64,000 bases of DNA, from NCBI RefSeq assembly GCF_024707485.1, contig NZ_CP102602.1, positions 682,001 to 746,000 of the forward strand, in the 5' to 3' direction. Positions 33,553 through 41,731 of the stretch are shown here, piece by piece. This DNA comes from Thermococcus thermotolerans. Lineage in GTDB: Archaea > Methanobacteriota_B > Thermococci > Thermococcales > Thermococcaceae. Each line of letters begins with the position of its first letter. Position 1 is the first letter of the stretch. The position numbers and the translations under genes were made by a program. The notes beneath the pieces are model-generated. The model was not told the origin of the DNA. It saw nothing but the letters and a program-made list of their open reading frames with translations, and searched no databases.

Positions 33553-34002
33553 CCCGCCTTCTTTTCCAGTCCAGCTGCAACTGTCCACAAGGTTTCCCTC
33601 AGAATCATATAGATAGGCAGTGTCTCCATCGTTGTTCCATACTGCCTGCTTCCTGCCCCAGTAGAGGTCCGTTTCAGTGTCCGTACCCTCGCCGGTGTGA
33701 ACCTTAACACTCGCCCCCGCCTTTAGAACAAAGCCTGCAGGGAAAGTATAAACATGATTGCTTTCGTCCATCAGTTTCCATCCACCCATGTCAACATCGG
33801 CGGATCCCTCGTTCGTTATAAGGACGTATTCCCCGCTCACATCGCTACCGGGAGGGTTGTATTCCACGTAGGAAATAACGACTTTGAGATTTTCGGAATT
33901 CGTGGACAAGAGTCCCATCACTACGTATATTGTAAAGGCAACTACGCCAATTGCAACGGCAAGCATAAACAGGTGCTCAATTAAACCTTGGGCCCGCCGC
34001 AT
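33535..34002 (-). CDS. Pilin-like protein with lamin-tail (LTD) domain
   Basis: A 155-aa protein with an N-terminal class III (type IV pilin-like) signal: [20 protein letters not shown], where RRAQG.IE..F resembles the AQGAIEYLF of the pilins at 39110, followed by a hydrophobic helix to about residue 30. The rest (about 38-150) is a lamin-tail Ig-like domain: [61 protein letters not shown]. LTDs on prokaryotic surface proteins are thought to bind polymers or nucleases. Two Cys near the end (SCSW, VSC) may form a disulfide. It suggests a filament or surface anchor displaying an LTD. Confidence 0.8.
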   Translation of the reverse strand: MRRAQGLIEHLFMLAVAIGVVAFTIYVVMGLLSTNSENLKVVISYVEYNPPGSDVSGEYVLITNEGSADVDMGGWKLMDESNHVYTFPAGFVLKAGASVKVHTGEGTDTETDLYWGRKQAVWNNDGDTAYLYDSEGNLVDSCSWTGKEGGAVSCH

Positions 34003-34084
34003 AGATCATCACTGTTCCCCACAATTGTAATCTTGAGAGCTATTAGTACAGGACACTAGAAAAATATTATTCCAAATAAACAAC

Positions 34085-34162
34085 TGGTAGCGGGGGGAGG
34101 ATTTGAACCTCCGACCTCCGGGTTATGAGCCCGGCGGGCACTCCTAGCTGCCCCACCCCGCT
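34085..34162 (-). tRNA. Initiator tRNA-Met (CAU)
   Basis: Read on the reverse strand from 34162: acceptor AGCGGGG, D arm, anticodon stem CCGGG, loop CTCATAA with anticodon CAU, stem CCCGG, then T arm GGAGG-TTCAAAT-CCTCC and acceptor CCCCGCT, discriminator A and an encoded CCA (34087-34085). The A1-U72 pair and three GC pairs next to the anticodon loop are initiator features, separating it from elongator Met and Ile2. A reverse-strand TATA (aatttataaacc, about 34203-34192) lies about 30 nt upstream. Confidence 0.93.
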
Positions 34163-34262
34163 GCTCGACCCGTTAGTTAGTGAACAGGGGAGGGTTTATA
34201 AATTTTGTGGCGGGACGAAGTTATACCAAACTGCCAAAAATAGGAAGAAAGCGGGGAGAGTA

Positions 34263-34973
34263 TCAGTCGAGCGGTGTTACGTCCACCACGACTTTGGCGT
34301 CTTTGCTGCCGTATTCGAATCTAACTGGCATTCCCTTGCTGTTTACAAGCACTTTCCATTCCGCCCCGTTTCCGGCAGTAAAGCGATATTCAAAGAGCTT
34401 TTCCTTGAGTCCAAGCCCCATAAGTATCCTGTCCGTCAGGGAGAAGGAGCCCTTGAGGGCCTGGAAGTTCTTGGACTTGAGGGCAACATCGCGTAGCATC
34501 AACGTGGGCAGATTCGCCTTCAGCATCCCCATAGCCTGCTCCTGGCTGATTCCGTAGTACCTCTCCCAGAACTGAAGTATGTCCATCTTAGTTCCATTGG
34601 CGAGGGTTACGGTTCCAGAAATCCTTCCTGTATTGAGGTCAAAAACGGCCTCGCCTTTCATCACAAGGGAACCGTTTATATACAGCTCGTCGTATTCGGT
34701 GACGATTCCCTTGGTGAGATCCACAGTGCCCTTCGTCACCGTCTTGCCGGTGTATAAGAACTCCCGCCGAATGCTCTTCGAGTTCCCGTTGTGGACTACA
34801 TAAACCCGGTACTGCTTGAATTCAACGCTACGGGAAAACTGATACTTCTTCGTGTTTTCCAAGGCCAATGCCAAAGTTTCCTGGGAGGGTGGCTGAGAGA
34901 GGGCATAGGCAGTGCTCAGAATACCTCCAAGGACGATGAGAACTACGACAATCGGGAAGAGATACCTCCTCAC
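34263..34973 (-). CDS. Secreted or membrane-anchored protein, unknown function
   Basis: A 236-aa protein with an N-terminal signal or anchor (RRYLFPIVVVLIVLGGILSTAYA) and an extracellular domain dominated by beta strands (QYRVYVVHNGNSKSIRREFLYTGKTVTKGTVDLTKG, FDLNTGRISGTVTLANG). No catalytic motif. The architecture resembles lipoprotein-like beta cups that bind lipid or glycan, but no family is recognised. Another short exported protein is encoded 13 nt upstream, so the two may act together. Confidence 0.7.
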   Translation of the reverse strand: MRRYLFPIVVVLIVLGGILSTAYALSQPPSQETLALALENTKKYQFSRSVEFKQYRVYVVHNGNSKSIRREFLYTGKTVTKGTVDLTKGIVTEYDELYINGSLVMKGEAVFDLNTGRISGTVTLANGTKMDILQFWERYYGISQEQAMGMLKANLPTLMLRDVALKSKNFQALKGSFSLTDRILMGLGLKEKLFEYRFTAGNGAEWKVLVNSKGMPVRFEYGSKDAKVVVDVTPLD

Positions 34974-34986
34974 TCACATCACCCCC

Positions 34987-35436
34987 TTAAAACGTTCCTG
35001 CACCAACGAGTTTGTAGTGCCACCGCATAGTCATTGTGGAGCGGGGTCCGCCGTCATAGTCGTCAAGGAATGGATAATAGAAGCTCCCCGTGAAGCTCGC
35101 TTGAGTATATGTCCTCGACAGAGAGAAGCCCTGGGTATTTGTGAGTTTCACTGATGAGTAGTCCAGGAAATAGACTCCAAGCACTATCACCGCGATACTG
35201 GAATGTCCCTTACCCTCATACCAAGACGTAGAGTAAGACTCCACTTCCCCCCTCATCACAAAGGCATAGTAGTTGGGCCACAGCCCAACAGTCTTGGTGT
35301 CGTAGAAGGATGCTCCCGTGTCCGACAGAACCACGTCGTATGTGCCTCCCCAGAAATCTGCCGCCACCTGCCCCGCAGTTATGCTACTAAACACCAAAAA
35401 CAGTAGCAAGGCTGCCTTCTTACTCCGGCTTCCCAT
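34987..35436 (-). CDS. Short secreted protein, unknown function
   Basis: A 149-aa protein with a signal peptide (SKKAALLLFLVFSSITAGQVAA) and a mature region rich in Tyr, Ser, Thr and Gly (TKTVGLWPNYYAFVMRGEVE, FSLSRTYTQASFTGSFYYPF). It looks like an all-beta secreted domain and has no Cys. ATG 35436 follows GGGGGTG; the upstream in-frame codons overlap the ribosome site. Reverse-strand TATA elements (ttttataac) occur at about 35480-35503. Confidence 0.68.
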   Translation of the reverse strand: MGSRSKKAALLLFLVFSSITAGQVAADFWGGTYDVVLSDTGASFYDTKTVGLWPNYYAFVMRGEVESYSTSWYEGKGHSSIAVIVLGVYFLDYSSVKLTNTQGFSLSRTYTQASFTGSFYYPFLDDYDGGPRSTMTMRWHYKLVGAGTF

Positions 35437-35574
35437 AGGCAACACCCCCGATAGGCATTAATTATTATCATGAAAGGTTATAAAATTTCCGTTATAAAAC
35501 CCCATGAATCTTGACTTTAGCCAATAGAAGCAAGAGCTTATAAGCAGAGAAGTCTCCTAGATAGTGGTGGTTAG

Positions 35575-36735
35575 ATGTATCTGACAAAGGAAGAGGAGCT
35601 CATACTCACTGGGGAATACGGGTATGCGCTTCAAAAGGCGATGGAGATACTTGTTGCTCTCGGCGAGATATACGGTGCCGACAGGCTCATTCCGATCAAA
35701 AGTGCCCAGATAGCAGGTGTTTCGTACAAGAACATCGGAGAAGCTGGTGTTGAATTCCTTCAGGACTTTGTGGATGCAGGTGCAAAGGTCAGCGTCTATA
35801 CAACTCTGAATCCAGCAGGGATAGGTGACGAGGATTTCATGGAGAAGCAGATTGAGATCCTTGAGCTTTACCGCAGGATGGGAGTTGAGATAACCTCAAC
35901 ATGCACACCTTACTACGGAGCGAATCTCCCAAAGTTCGGAGATCATCTGGCATGGAGTGAAAGCTCAGCCGTCAGCTTTGCAAACTCCATCCTGGGGGCA
36001 AGAACAAACAGAGAAGGGGGGCCCTCAAGCTTGGCCGCGGCAATAGTTGGCAAGACCCCCAACTACGGCCTCCACCGGGAAGAAAATAGGAAGGCAACAA
36101 TCAGGATCAGTGTTGAGGCCAAAGTAGAGACATTCGTTGACTACTCCGCCCTTGGCTATCATCTCGGAAAGGTTCTGGGAAACGATGTCCCATACTTTGT
36201 TGGGTTGAATCCGAAAAACTCAGATTTTCTCAAAGAGCTCGGCGCTGCGATGGCCGCCAGCGGAAGCATAGCCCTCTACCATGTTGAGGGGGAAACTCCC
36301 GAATACCGCAATGCCATCGTAGACAAAATCGAGACAATAACGGTTGAGGACTCTGACATCCAAGCCGTCAAAGAGCAGTTCTCAGACGAATGGAGCGAAA
36401 TTGACATGATACTCATAGGTTGTCCCCACGCATCCCTGGCAGAGATTAAAGAAATCGCCGAACTCCTCAAAATGCGGGGGAGGCCTCTTAGAATCCCCCT
36501 GTTTGTAACAGCCAGCAGGGCTGTTAAAGCTTTGGCGGACTCGCTTGGTTATACGGACATCATAGAAAGGTACAACGGCAGGATTATCCCAGATGCGTGC
36601 TTTGTGGTCTCTCCCATAAGAGACTGGTACAGGGGGATAGCAACCAACAGCGGAAAGAGCGCGTTCTACTTCCGTTCATTCGGCTTCAGCGTACGGCTGG
36701 ATAACGTGGAGAACCTTATTAATAACGCTCCGTGA
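35575..36735 (+). CDS. Phosphomevalonate dehydratase large subunit (aconitase X)
   Basis: A 386-aa aconitase X catalytic subunit. Recognised by MYLTKEEELILTGEYGYALQKAMEIL, IPIKSAQIAGVSYKNIG, the Cys-containing VEITSTCTPYYGANLP and ILGARTNREGGPSSLAAAIVG. In archaea this family with its small partner dehydrates (R)-5-phosphomevalonate to trans-anhydromevalonate phosphate in the archaeal mevalonate route to isoprenoid lipids, and binds a 4Fe-4S cluster. A TATA (gcttataagc, 35536-35545) and GGTGGT precede the ATG. The small subunit follows within 10 nt. Confidence 0.9.
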   Translation: MYLTKEEELILTGEYGYALQKAMEILVALGEIYGADRLIPIKSAQIAGVSYKNIGEAGVEFLQDFVDAGAKVSVYTTLNPAGIGDEDFMEKQIEILELYRRMGVEITSTCTPYYGANLPKFGDHLAWSESSAVSFANSILGARTNREGGPSSLAAAIVGKTPNYGLHREENRKATIRISVEAKVETFVDYSALGYHLGKVLGNDVPYFVGLNPKNSDFLKELGAAMAASGSIALYHVEGETPEYRNAIVDKIETITVEDSDIQAVKEQFSDEWSEIDMILIGCPHASLAEIKEIAELLKMRGRPLRIPLFVTASRAVKALADSLGYTDIIERYNGRIIPDACFVVSPIRDWYRGIATNSGKSAFYFRSFGFSVRLDNVENLINNAP

Positions 36736-36744
36736 GGTGGGATG

Positions 36745-37137
36745 ATGATGCTCAAAGGCAGAAAAATAGTCGGCGGAAAGGCTGAGGGAGAACTGGTAGT
36801 CTCCCAAAAACCCCTATCATTTCTAGGTGGAGTTGATCCCGAAACAGGGATTGTGACGGACGCTGAAAGCGATATACGTGGACAGAGCATAGCCGGGAAA
36901 ATACTCGCCTTTCCGCGCGGTAAGGGCTCAACTGTAGGTTCATATGTCATCTATGCCTTAAAAAAGAACGGAAAGGCTCCGAAAGCAATAATCGTCGGCG
37001 AGGCCGAGACAATAGTTGCTACGGGTGCAATAATAGCTGGGATACCCATGGTGGATGGAATAGATGTCTCAAAGCTCACCACCGGAAAACGTGCCCGTGT
37101 GGATGCCGACAGCGGACTGGTCGAAATTGAGGAATAG
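36745..37137 (+). CDS. Phosphomevalonate dehydratase small subunit (aconitase X swivel)
   Basis: A 130-aa swivel domain: LKGRKIVGGKAEGELVVSQKPLSFLGGVDPETG and the conserved GKILAFPRGKGSTVGSYVIYAL, where the RGKGS loop contacts the substrate phosphate or carboxylate. It completes the large subunit encoded directly upstream. Three adjacent ATG codons (36742, 36745, 36748) follow GAGGTGG; 36745 gives the M.LKGRK start usual in relatives. Confidence 0.9.
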   Translation: MMLKGRKIVGGKAEGELVVSQKPLSFLGGVDPETGIVTDAESDIRGQSIAGKILAFPRGKGSTVGSYVIYALKKNGKAPKAIIVGEAETIVATGAIIAGIPMVDGIDVSKLTTGKRARVDADSGLVEIEE

Positions 37138-37179
37138 ACTTTTTAAGCCATCCGGACTATTCAGATTTAGGGGAGCCAA

Positions 37180-38436
37180 GTGCCAAGGGGAATCTACGAG
37201 TGCATCAACTGCAAGCACAGGGAAACGCTGGATTCCACTGAACCTCTTCTCGAAAAGAGCTGTCCCGTTTGCGGGGGAGACATGGTTCTTGTTGAGTTTC
37301 AAACCGATTTCGATGAACTTACCCTCCAGACAGCCCCTCAACCAAAGCCCTCAACACTTCCAGAGACCCTTGAGAACAAGCTCAGAGAGTTTTACCTCGC
37401 TGACCTGGAAAGAATGGAGGACAATGTTTTCGTTTTTAAGGTTCGTGAGATCCTTGAGAGCGATTTTGAAAAGGTCCTGCGGGAACTGGAGGAAATGGGG
37501 TACTGGGCCACCCTCAAAAAGCGTGATGACGGTGTCATGCTTTTCGTATTTCCTGCGGGAGAAGTGAAAGATGACAACAAGTGGCTTCCCTGGGTGTTCC
37601 TGATAGCCACAATCTTTACCACCCTACTTGCGGGCTATTACCTTTCATTAACATACATTCAGGTTCTGGATTATTACGGTATTCCCGGAATACGGAATCC
37701 ATACATCAATGCCATCGCGTTTTCGATAAGTGTTATGGCAATACTCGGCACCCATGAGCTTGGACACAAGATAGCAGCTGCATATCACGGCGTTAGAGCG
37801 ACGATGCCGTATTTCATACCCTTCCCAAGCATGCTTGGAACTCTCGGAGCGGTGATACGGGTTAAGTCCCCTCTGCCCACAAGAAACGCCGCCATAGACT
37901 TGGGAGTCAGCGGTCCAATAGCGGGTTTTTTAGTTGCGATTCCAGTTAGTATAATCGGCCTCAGACTCTCGGTTCCAGTGCCCCAACACTTAATTCCTCA
38001 AACCCAGGGCGGAATAGCCTTCGGTGAAAACCTTCTGTTCCTGCTCATTGAGAAGTACATCGTTACGTTCCCTGAGAACACTGTCGTGTTCCTTCATCCG
38101 GTTGCCATCGCTGGGTGGGTTGGAATCTTGGTGACGTTTTTGAACCTCATTCCAGCGGCCCAGCTGGATGGAGGACACATCGCCCGCTCATTCCTCGGTG
38201 AGAAGACCCATCGATATCTTACGATGGTTGTGGGGCTTGTTCTTATTGGCATGAGCTTTCTCTGGGTCGGCTGGCTTATATGGGGGATGCTGGTTCTCCT
38301 GATGGGTTCAGCCGGCAATCCTGGTGCGCTTGATGAGGTCTCCCCAATTTCAAAGAAGCGGCTCGCACTTACAATTCTGGCGTTTATAATCTTCGTAATC
38401 TCGGCAACGCCGAGACCCCTGTGGGTCACCGGCTAG
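37180..38436 (+). CDS. Site-2 protease family (M50) membrane protease with zinc ribbon
   Basis: A 418-aa intramembrane metalloprotease. An N-terminal zinc ribbon (CINCKHRE.., CPVCGGD) and a cytoplasmic region precede about seven membrane helices. The catalytic zinc motif HELGH is at about 192-196 in GTHELGHKIAAAYHG and the third ligand Asp in AAQLDGGH at about 330. S2P enzymes cut membrane-bound regulators. The GTG start at 37180 has AGGGGAG upstream; a TATA-like ctttttaag lies at about 37139-37147. It overlaps a convergent regulator gene by 11 nt, near a pilin-like locus. Confidence 0.88.
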   Translation: MPRGIYECINCKHRETLDSTEPLLEKSCPVCGGDMVLVEFQTDFDELTLQTAPQPKPSTLPETLENKLREFYLADLERMEDNVFVFKVREILESDFEKVLRELEEMGYWATLKKRDDGVMLFVFPAGEVKDDNKWLPWVFLIATIFTTLLAGYYLSLTYIQVLDYYGIPGIRNPYINAIAFSISVMAILGTHELGHKIAAAYHGVRATMPYFIPFPSMLGTLGAVIRVKSPLPTRNAAIDLGVSGPIAGFLVAIPVSIIGLRLSVPVPQHLIPQTQGGIAFGENLLFLLIEKYIVTFPENTVVFLHPVAIAGWVGILVTFLNLIPAAQLDGGHIARSFLGEKTHRYLTMVVGLVLIGMSFLWVGWLIWGMLVLLMGSAGNPGALDEVSPISKKRLALTILAFIIFVISATPRPLWVTG

Positions 38437-38992
38437 TGCCTTTCCTGTCCCTGAGAATCTGCTCGATATCGTAGTATATGGAGTCCCTGGACACCCCAAA
38501 CATTCTGGCTATCTCTGAGATGTTGAGGACCCTCGGATTGTAGTTGAAGTTCTCGAGAACTTTGGATAGCAGCTCTCTGCGCTCTTTGATTGTATATTCG
38601 GTGAACGATTTTACCTCAAGAGGGGCGTTGTAGACAACAACCCCCACCGCATACGTTCGTCTTGTCACAGGGGTTGTATATGTTCTGATCTCAAAGTCTA
38701 CAATTTGAGCGCCTCTAGGCAGCGCAGAGTTAAGTTTTTCCAGAGTTTTTTGTATTGCATCTTCCTTGTGTTTCCCGGGGGAGTAATCAGCTAGGATTCC
38801 CTTTCGGTTGTTACCACTGGAGTCAAGTAGAAGTGTTACTGTAAGGTTCATGAAAGCACCAAATGTCAGACGTATTTTTGAAGAATGTATAATGCCATGC
38901 TTTGATGATAAAATGTTCTGCGACTTTGAAACTATATCTCTTACACAATCTTCAATATTAACAGATTCAGATTGAATAGCTATTAATTCCAC
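38426..38992 (-). CDS. Putative regulator with C-terminal helix-turn-helix
   Basis: A 188-aa protein. The first about 130 residues form an alpha/beta region with no recognised family (LTFGAFMNLTVTLLLDSSG, IVDFEIRTYTTPVTRRTYAVGVVVYN). The last about 50 contain a clear helix-turn-helix, LNISEIARMFGVSRDSIYYDIEQILRDRKG. It is divergent from two class III pilin genes, whose promoter carries an inverted repeat over the TATA box, so it is a good candidate for their regulator. Resemblance to archaellum regulators such as EarA is only by position and HTH. Confidence 0.68.
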   Translation of the reverse strand: MELIAIQSESVNIEDCVRDIVSKSQNILSSKHGIIHSSKIRLTFGAFMNLTVTLLLDSSGNNRKGILADYSPGKHKEDAIQKTLEKLNSALPRGAQIVDFEIRTYTTPVTRRTYAVGVVVYNAPLEVKSFTEYTIKERRELLSKVLENFNYNPRVLNISEIARMFGVSRDSIYYDIEQILRDRKGTSR

Positions 38993-39048
38993 ATAACCAC
39001 CCCTGTGCTTTCTACAGTATTGGGGAGATTTGACTTAAATTTGAGGAG

Positions 39049-39065
39049 AAAGCTATATAAGCTTT
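39049..39065 (+). promoter_or_regulatory. Pilin promoter with inverted repeat over the TATA box
   Basis: AAAGCT-atata-AGCTTT (39049-39065) is a perfect inverted repeat centred on the TATA box (ctatataag) of the first pilin gene. Transcription should start near 39080, and GGGGGTGA at about 39097-39104 precedes ATG 39110. A dimeric regulator bound here would block TBP; the divergent HTH gene is the obvious candidate. Confidence 0.5.
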
Positions 39066-39109
39066 TTCAGTGCATTAATGTATGAAGTAATCCTTTGGGG
39101 GTGAATATC

Positions 39110-39286
39110 ATGAAGAGGAAGGCCCAGGGTGCTATCGAGTATCTGTTTATGATTGCAGCTGCCTTGATAATAATCCTGATTGTGGTCAGGCAGCTCCAGG
39201 GTAGAACCAGCAGTGCCACCAACACCATAAACAGCACTGCCAATGAGCTTAACCAGAGCCTCCAAAACCTCAACCAGAGCGGCTGA
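39110..39286 (+). CDS. Class III signal peptide pilin-like protein (58 aa)
   Basis: A 58-aa prepilin-like protein: MKRKAQGAIEYLFMIAAALI, i.e. basic head, cleavage site before QGAIEY, then an uninterrupted hydrophobic helix, and a short tail of Asn/Gln/Ser/Thr (NTINSTANELNQSLQNLNQS). This is the class III signal processed by an FlaK/EppA-type prepilin peptidase; the exposed tail is extremely small, so the filament would be almost all helix core, with possible N-glycosylation sites (NST, NQS). ATG 39110 follows GGGGGTGA. Confidence 0.85.
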   Translation: MKRKAQGAIEYLFMIAAALIIILIVVRQLQGRTSSATNTINSTANELNQSLQNLNQSG

Positions 39287-39363
39287 TCCCAAAAGTACCT
39301 TTCTTTTTAATCTTAATCCTTCACTTTAAGTTAGGAATAGATTAAGTTGCATGGTGGTCAGGG

Positions 39364-39555
39364 GTGAGTAGGAACGCCCAAGCGTCTTTGGAGTACATCA
39401 TGATGTTCGCTGTTGGCATGCTAATTGCTGCCATAATAATATACCGGCTGATAGGGATCAAAGGACTTGCCAAATGGGCAGGGAGCCAAATGAATAGTAC
39501 AGGCAAGGAGATTGCAGAAGGCTTTCAGAATTTAAGCAATACATCAAACCAATAA
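39364..39555 (+). CDS. Class III signal peptide pilin-like protein (63 aa)
   Basis: A 63-aa protein starting at GTG 39364 with GGTGGT four bases upstream. MSRNAQASLEYIMMFAVGML shows the same class III signal (A|QASLEY) and hydrophobic helix, then a short tail ending GFQNLSNTSNQ with NLS and NTS sequons. It lies 77 nt after the first pilin gene; the two probably form one filament as major and minor subunits. Confidence 0.82.
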   Translation: MSRNAQASLEYIMMFAVGMLIAAIIIYRLIGIKGLAKWAGSQMNSTGKEIAEGFQNLSNTSNQ

Positions 39556-39610
39556 AGAAGCAAACCTTTTTAGTGAATAGGTATTCAGTTCTATTCCAAG
39601 GTGGTGCCAT

Positions 39611-40168
39611 ATGGGATTCCTATCTTTTGGCTCAAAAAAAGATAAAATAAAAAAACTCATAGAAAGGGAGCGATTCGATGAGATTGTGTCAATGGCAGTA
39701 AAGGATAAAAAGGCCTTAGATGCACTCATAGAACTTCTGGATGATCCTGCTCCAGGCATCCGAGGGGATGCATTGCTCCTTCTTGGAATGGTGATCGAAC
39801 AGAGGAGTGACGTTATCGAGCCATATGCAGGACGAATATTTCCAAAGGCGGTTGAGCTGACCAAAAATAGAAACCCCTACGTAAAGGAAAATGCAATGAT
39901 CTTATCGTATGAAATCGCACGCAGATTCCCCAACAAAGTTATGAACATTAAGAACACCATCGTTGAAGAACTTATAAGTGAACTGAGGGAGGGGGACAAA
40001 AACACTAAGGGGTTCGCGTTAATACTCGTAGGAGAAATTGGAGCGGTTGAGGCTAAAAAGTACGTAGAGGAGCTAATCGGCGTCGAGGACAAGGTCATAC
40101 TGCCGTTTGAAGGCAAGAAATGGATACCCCTCGGAGAGATAGCAAAAGAGACCCTTGAAAAGCTCTGA
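39611..40168 (+). CDS. HEAT-repeat protein
   Basis: A 185-aa soluble protein built of helical repeats: ALDALIELLDDPAPGIRGDALLLLGMVIE, AVELTKNRNPYVKENAMILSYEIARRF and VEELISELREGDKNTKGFALILVGEIGAVEAKKYV. These are HEAT-like units that usually bind proteins. The gene is 55 nt after the second pilin gene on the same strand and 10 nt before a BofA-like membrane protein gene, suggesting a scaffold role in that locus. Confidence 0.8.
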   Translation: MGFLSFGSKKDKIKKLIERERFDEIVSMAVKDKKALDALIELLDDPAPGIRGDALLLLGMVIEQRSDVIEPYAGRIFPKAVELTKNRNPYVKENAMILSYEIARRFPNKVMNIKNTIVEELISELREGDKNTKGFALILVGEIGAVEAKKYVEELIGVEDKVILPFEGKKWIPLGEIAKETLEKL

Positions 40169-40178
40169 GGTGTTGGAA

Positions 40179-40415
40179 ATGATCGAGACACTGGTTTTCC
40201 TTGTCCTGCTGGCCCTCGTCGGTTATATAGTCCTTAAGCTGACGCTGGCGGTAGTGAAGTGGCTGGCCGTCAACACGATAGTTGGGCTCGTCCTTATAGG
40301 GCTCCTCAACTTCCTGGGAGTAACAAACATCGAAATAACTCCACTGAACCTGCTGATAGTTGCCGTCGGTGGTATCTTGGGAGTCTTTATCCTGGTGCTG
40401 TTATCCTTTTTATAG
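40179..40415 (+). CDS. BofA-like small membrane protein
   Basis: A 78-aa protein with two or three membrane helices: ETLVFLVLLALVGYIVLKLTLAVVKWL, NTIVGLVLIGLLNFLG and LNLLIVAVGGILGVFILVLLSFL. The layout resembles archaeal members of the pro-sigmaK processing inhibitor BofA family. In Bacillus BofA inhibits the site-2 protease SpoIVFB; here a site-2 protease gene lies 2-3 kb upstream, an intriguing but unproven parallel. ATG 40179 follows GAGGTG. Confidence 0.72.
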   Translation: MIETLVFLVLLALVGYIVLKLTLAVVKWLAVNTIVGLVLIGLLNFLGVTNIEITPLNLLIVAVGGILGVFILVLLSFL

Positions 40416-40481
40416 TCTCCAAACCTTTATAAATTCCCTTTTCGTGCCCTTAACGGCGAGAAGTTTTCAGGGGTGATGCTC

Positions 40482-41729
40482 ATGTCTCACAAGTCAGCAG
40501 AGATGTATGAACTCAAGAAAAAGGTTGAGGAGCTGAAGAGCTATCGAGGTCGTGCGACTGAGCTTGTCAGCCTGTATATTCCAGCAGGATACGACATAAA
40601 CAAGGTTATGCAACAGCTCAGAGAGGAGTACGGGACGGCACAGAACATAAAATCCAAATCAACCAGAAAGAACGTTTTGGGTGCACTGGAGAGAGCCATG
40701 CAACACCTCAAGCTCTACAGGAAGACACCCGAAACGGGCCTGGCCCTTTTCGTCGGCAACGTCAGCGAGCAGGAAGGGGTAAGCGACATAAAGCTCTGGG
40801 CGGTGATTCCCCCCGAACCGCTCAAGGTCAGGCTCTACCGCTGCGACCAGACCTTCGTTACTGAGCCCCTTGAGGAGATGCTCCGCGTTAAAGACGCCTA
40901 CGGCCTGATAACGGTCGAGAAGAATGAGGCCACCATAGGTCTCCTGCGCGGGAAGAGGATAGACGTCATTGATGAGCTGACATCAAACGTTCCGGGAAAG
41001 ACGAGAGCTGGAGGTCAGTCCGCCAGGCGTTACGAGCGAATTAGAGAGCAGGAAACGCATGAGTTCATGAAGCGTATAGGCGAACATGCCAACAAGGCCT
41101 TTCTCCCGCTCCTTGAGAAGGGCGAGCTGAGGGGTATAATCATAGGCGGCCCGGGACCGACCAAGGAGGAGTTCGTTGAAGGTGACTACCTCCACCACGA
41201 GCTGAGGAAGAAAGTAATTGGCGTTGTGGACATAAGCTACCACGGGGAGTACGGTCTGAGAGAGCTCGTGGAGAAGGCCAGTGACATACTCAAAGACCAC
41301 GAGGCCGTCAAGGAGCGCCATCTGATTCAGAATTTCTTCAGGCATCTCGTCAAGGACACCGGGATGATAACCTATGGTGAGAAGGAAGTCAGAACCGCCC
41401 TTGAGCTAGGTGCCGTTGACACACTCCTGATAAGTGAGGGATACGACAAGGTCAGGGTTAGGGCGAAGTGCAATGCCTGCGGCTGGAGTGAGGAGAAAAC
41501 GATGAGCGAGCAGGAGTTCCACATATACAGGAAGAAGCTCACTCACTGTCCAAAATGTGGAAGTCAGAATATCAGCTTTGAGAAGTGGGACGTTGCCGAG
41601 GAGCTTATAAAAATGGCGGAGGAGAGCGGCTCCGAGGTGGAGATAATCTCCCTTGACACAGACGAGGGCCAGCAGTTCTACAAGGCCTTCAGCGGCCTCG
41701 GGGCCTTCCTCAGGTACAAGATTCAGTGA
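40482..41729 (+). CDS. prf1: Peptide chain release factor aRF1
   Basis: A 415-aa archaeal class I release factor recognising all three stop codons. The stop-decoding NIKS motif is at about 55-58 ([10 protein letters not shown]) and the catalytic GGQ is in [19 protein letters not shown] near 176. A zinc-ribbon-like CNACGW...CPKCG lies in domain 3. Start ATG 40482 follows GGGTGAT plus four bases. Length is normal. Confidence 0.97.
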   Translation: MSHKSAEMYELKKKVEELKSYRGRATELVSLYIPAGYDINKVMQQLREEYGTAQNIKSKSTRKNVLGALERAMQHLKLYRKTPETGLALFVGNVSEQEGVSDIKLWAVIPPEPLKVRLYRCDQTFVTEPLEEMLRVKDAYGLITVEKNEATIGLLRGKRIDVIDELTSNVPGKTRAGGQSARRYERIREQETHEFMKRIGEHANKAFLPLLEKGELRGIIIGGPGPTKEEFVEGDYLHHELRKKVIGVVDISYHGEYGLRELVEKASDILKDHEAVKERHLIQNFFRHLVKDTGMITYGEKEVRTALELGAVDTLLISEGYDKVRVRAKCNACGWSEEKTMSEQEFHIYRKKLTHCPKCGSQNISFEKWDVAEELIKMAEESGSEVEIISLDTDEGQQFYKAFSGLGAFLRYKIQ

Positions 41730-41731
41730 AC

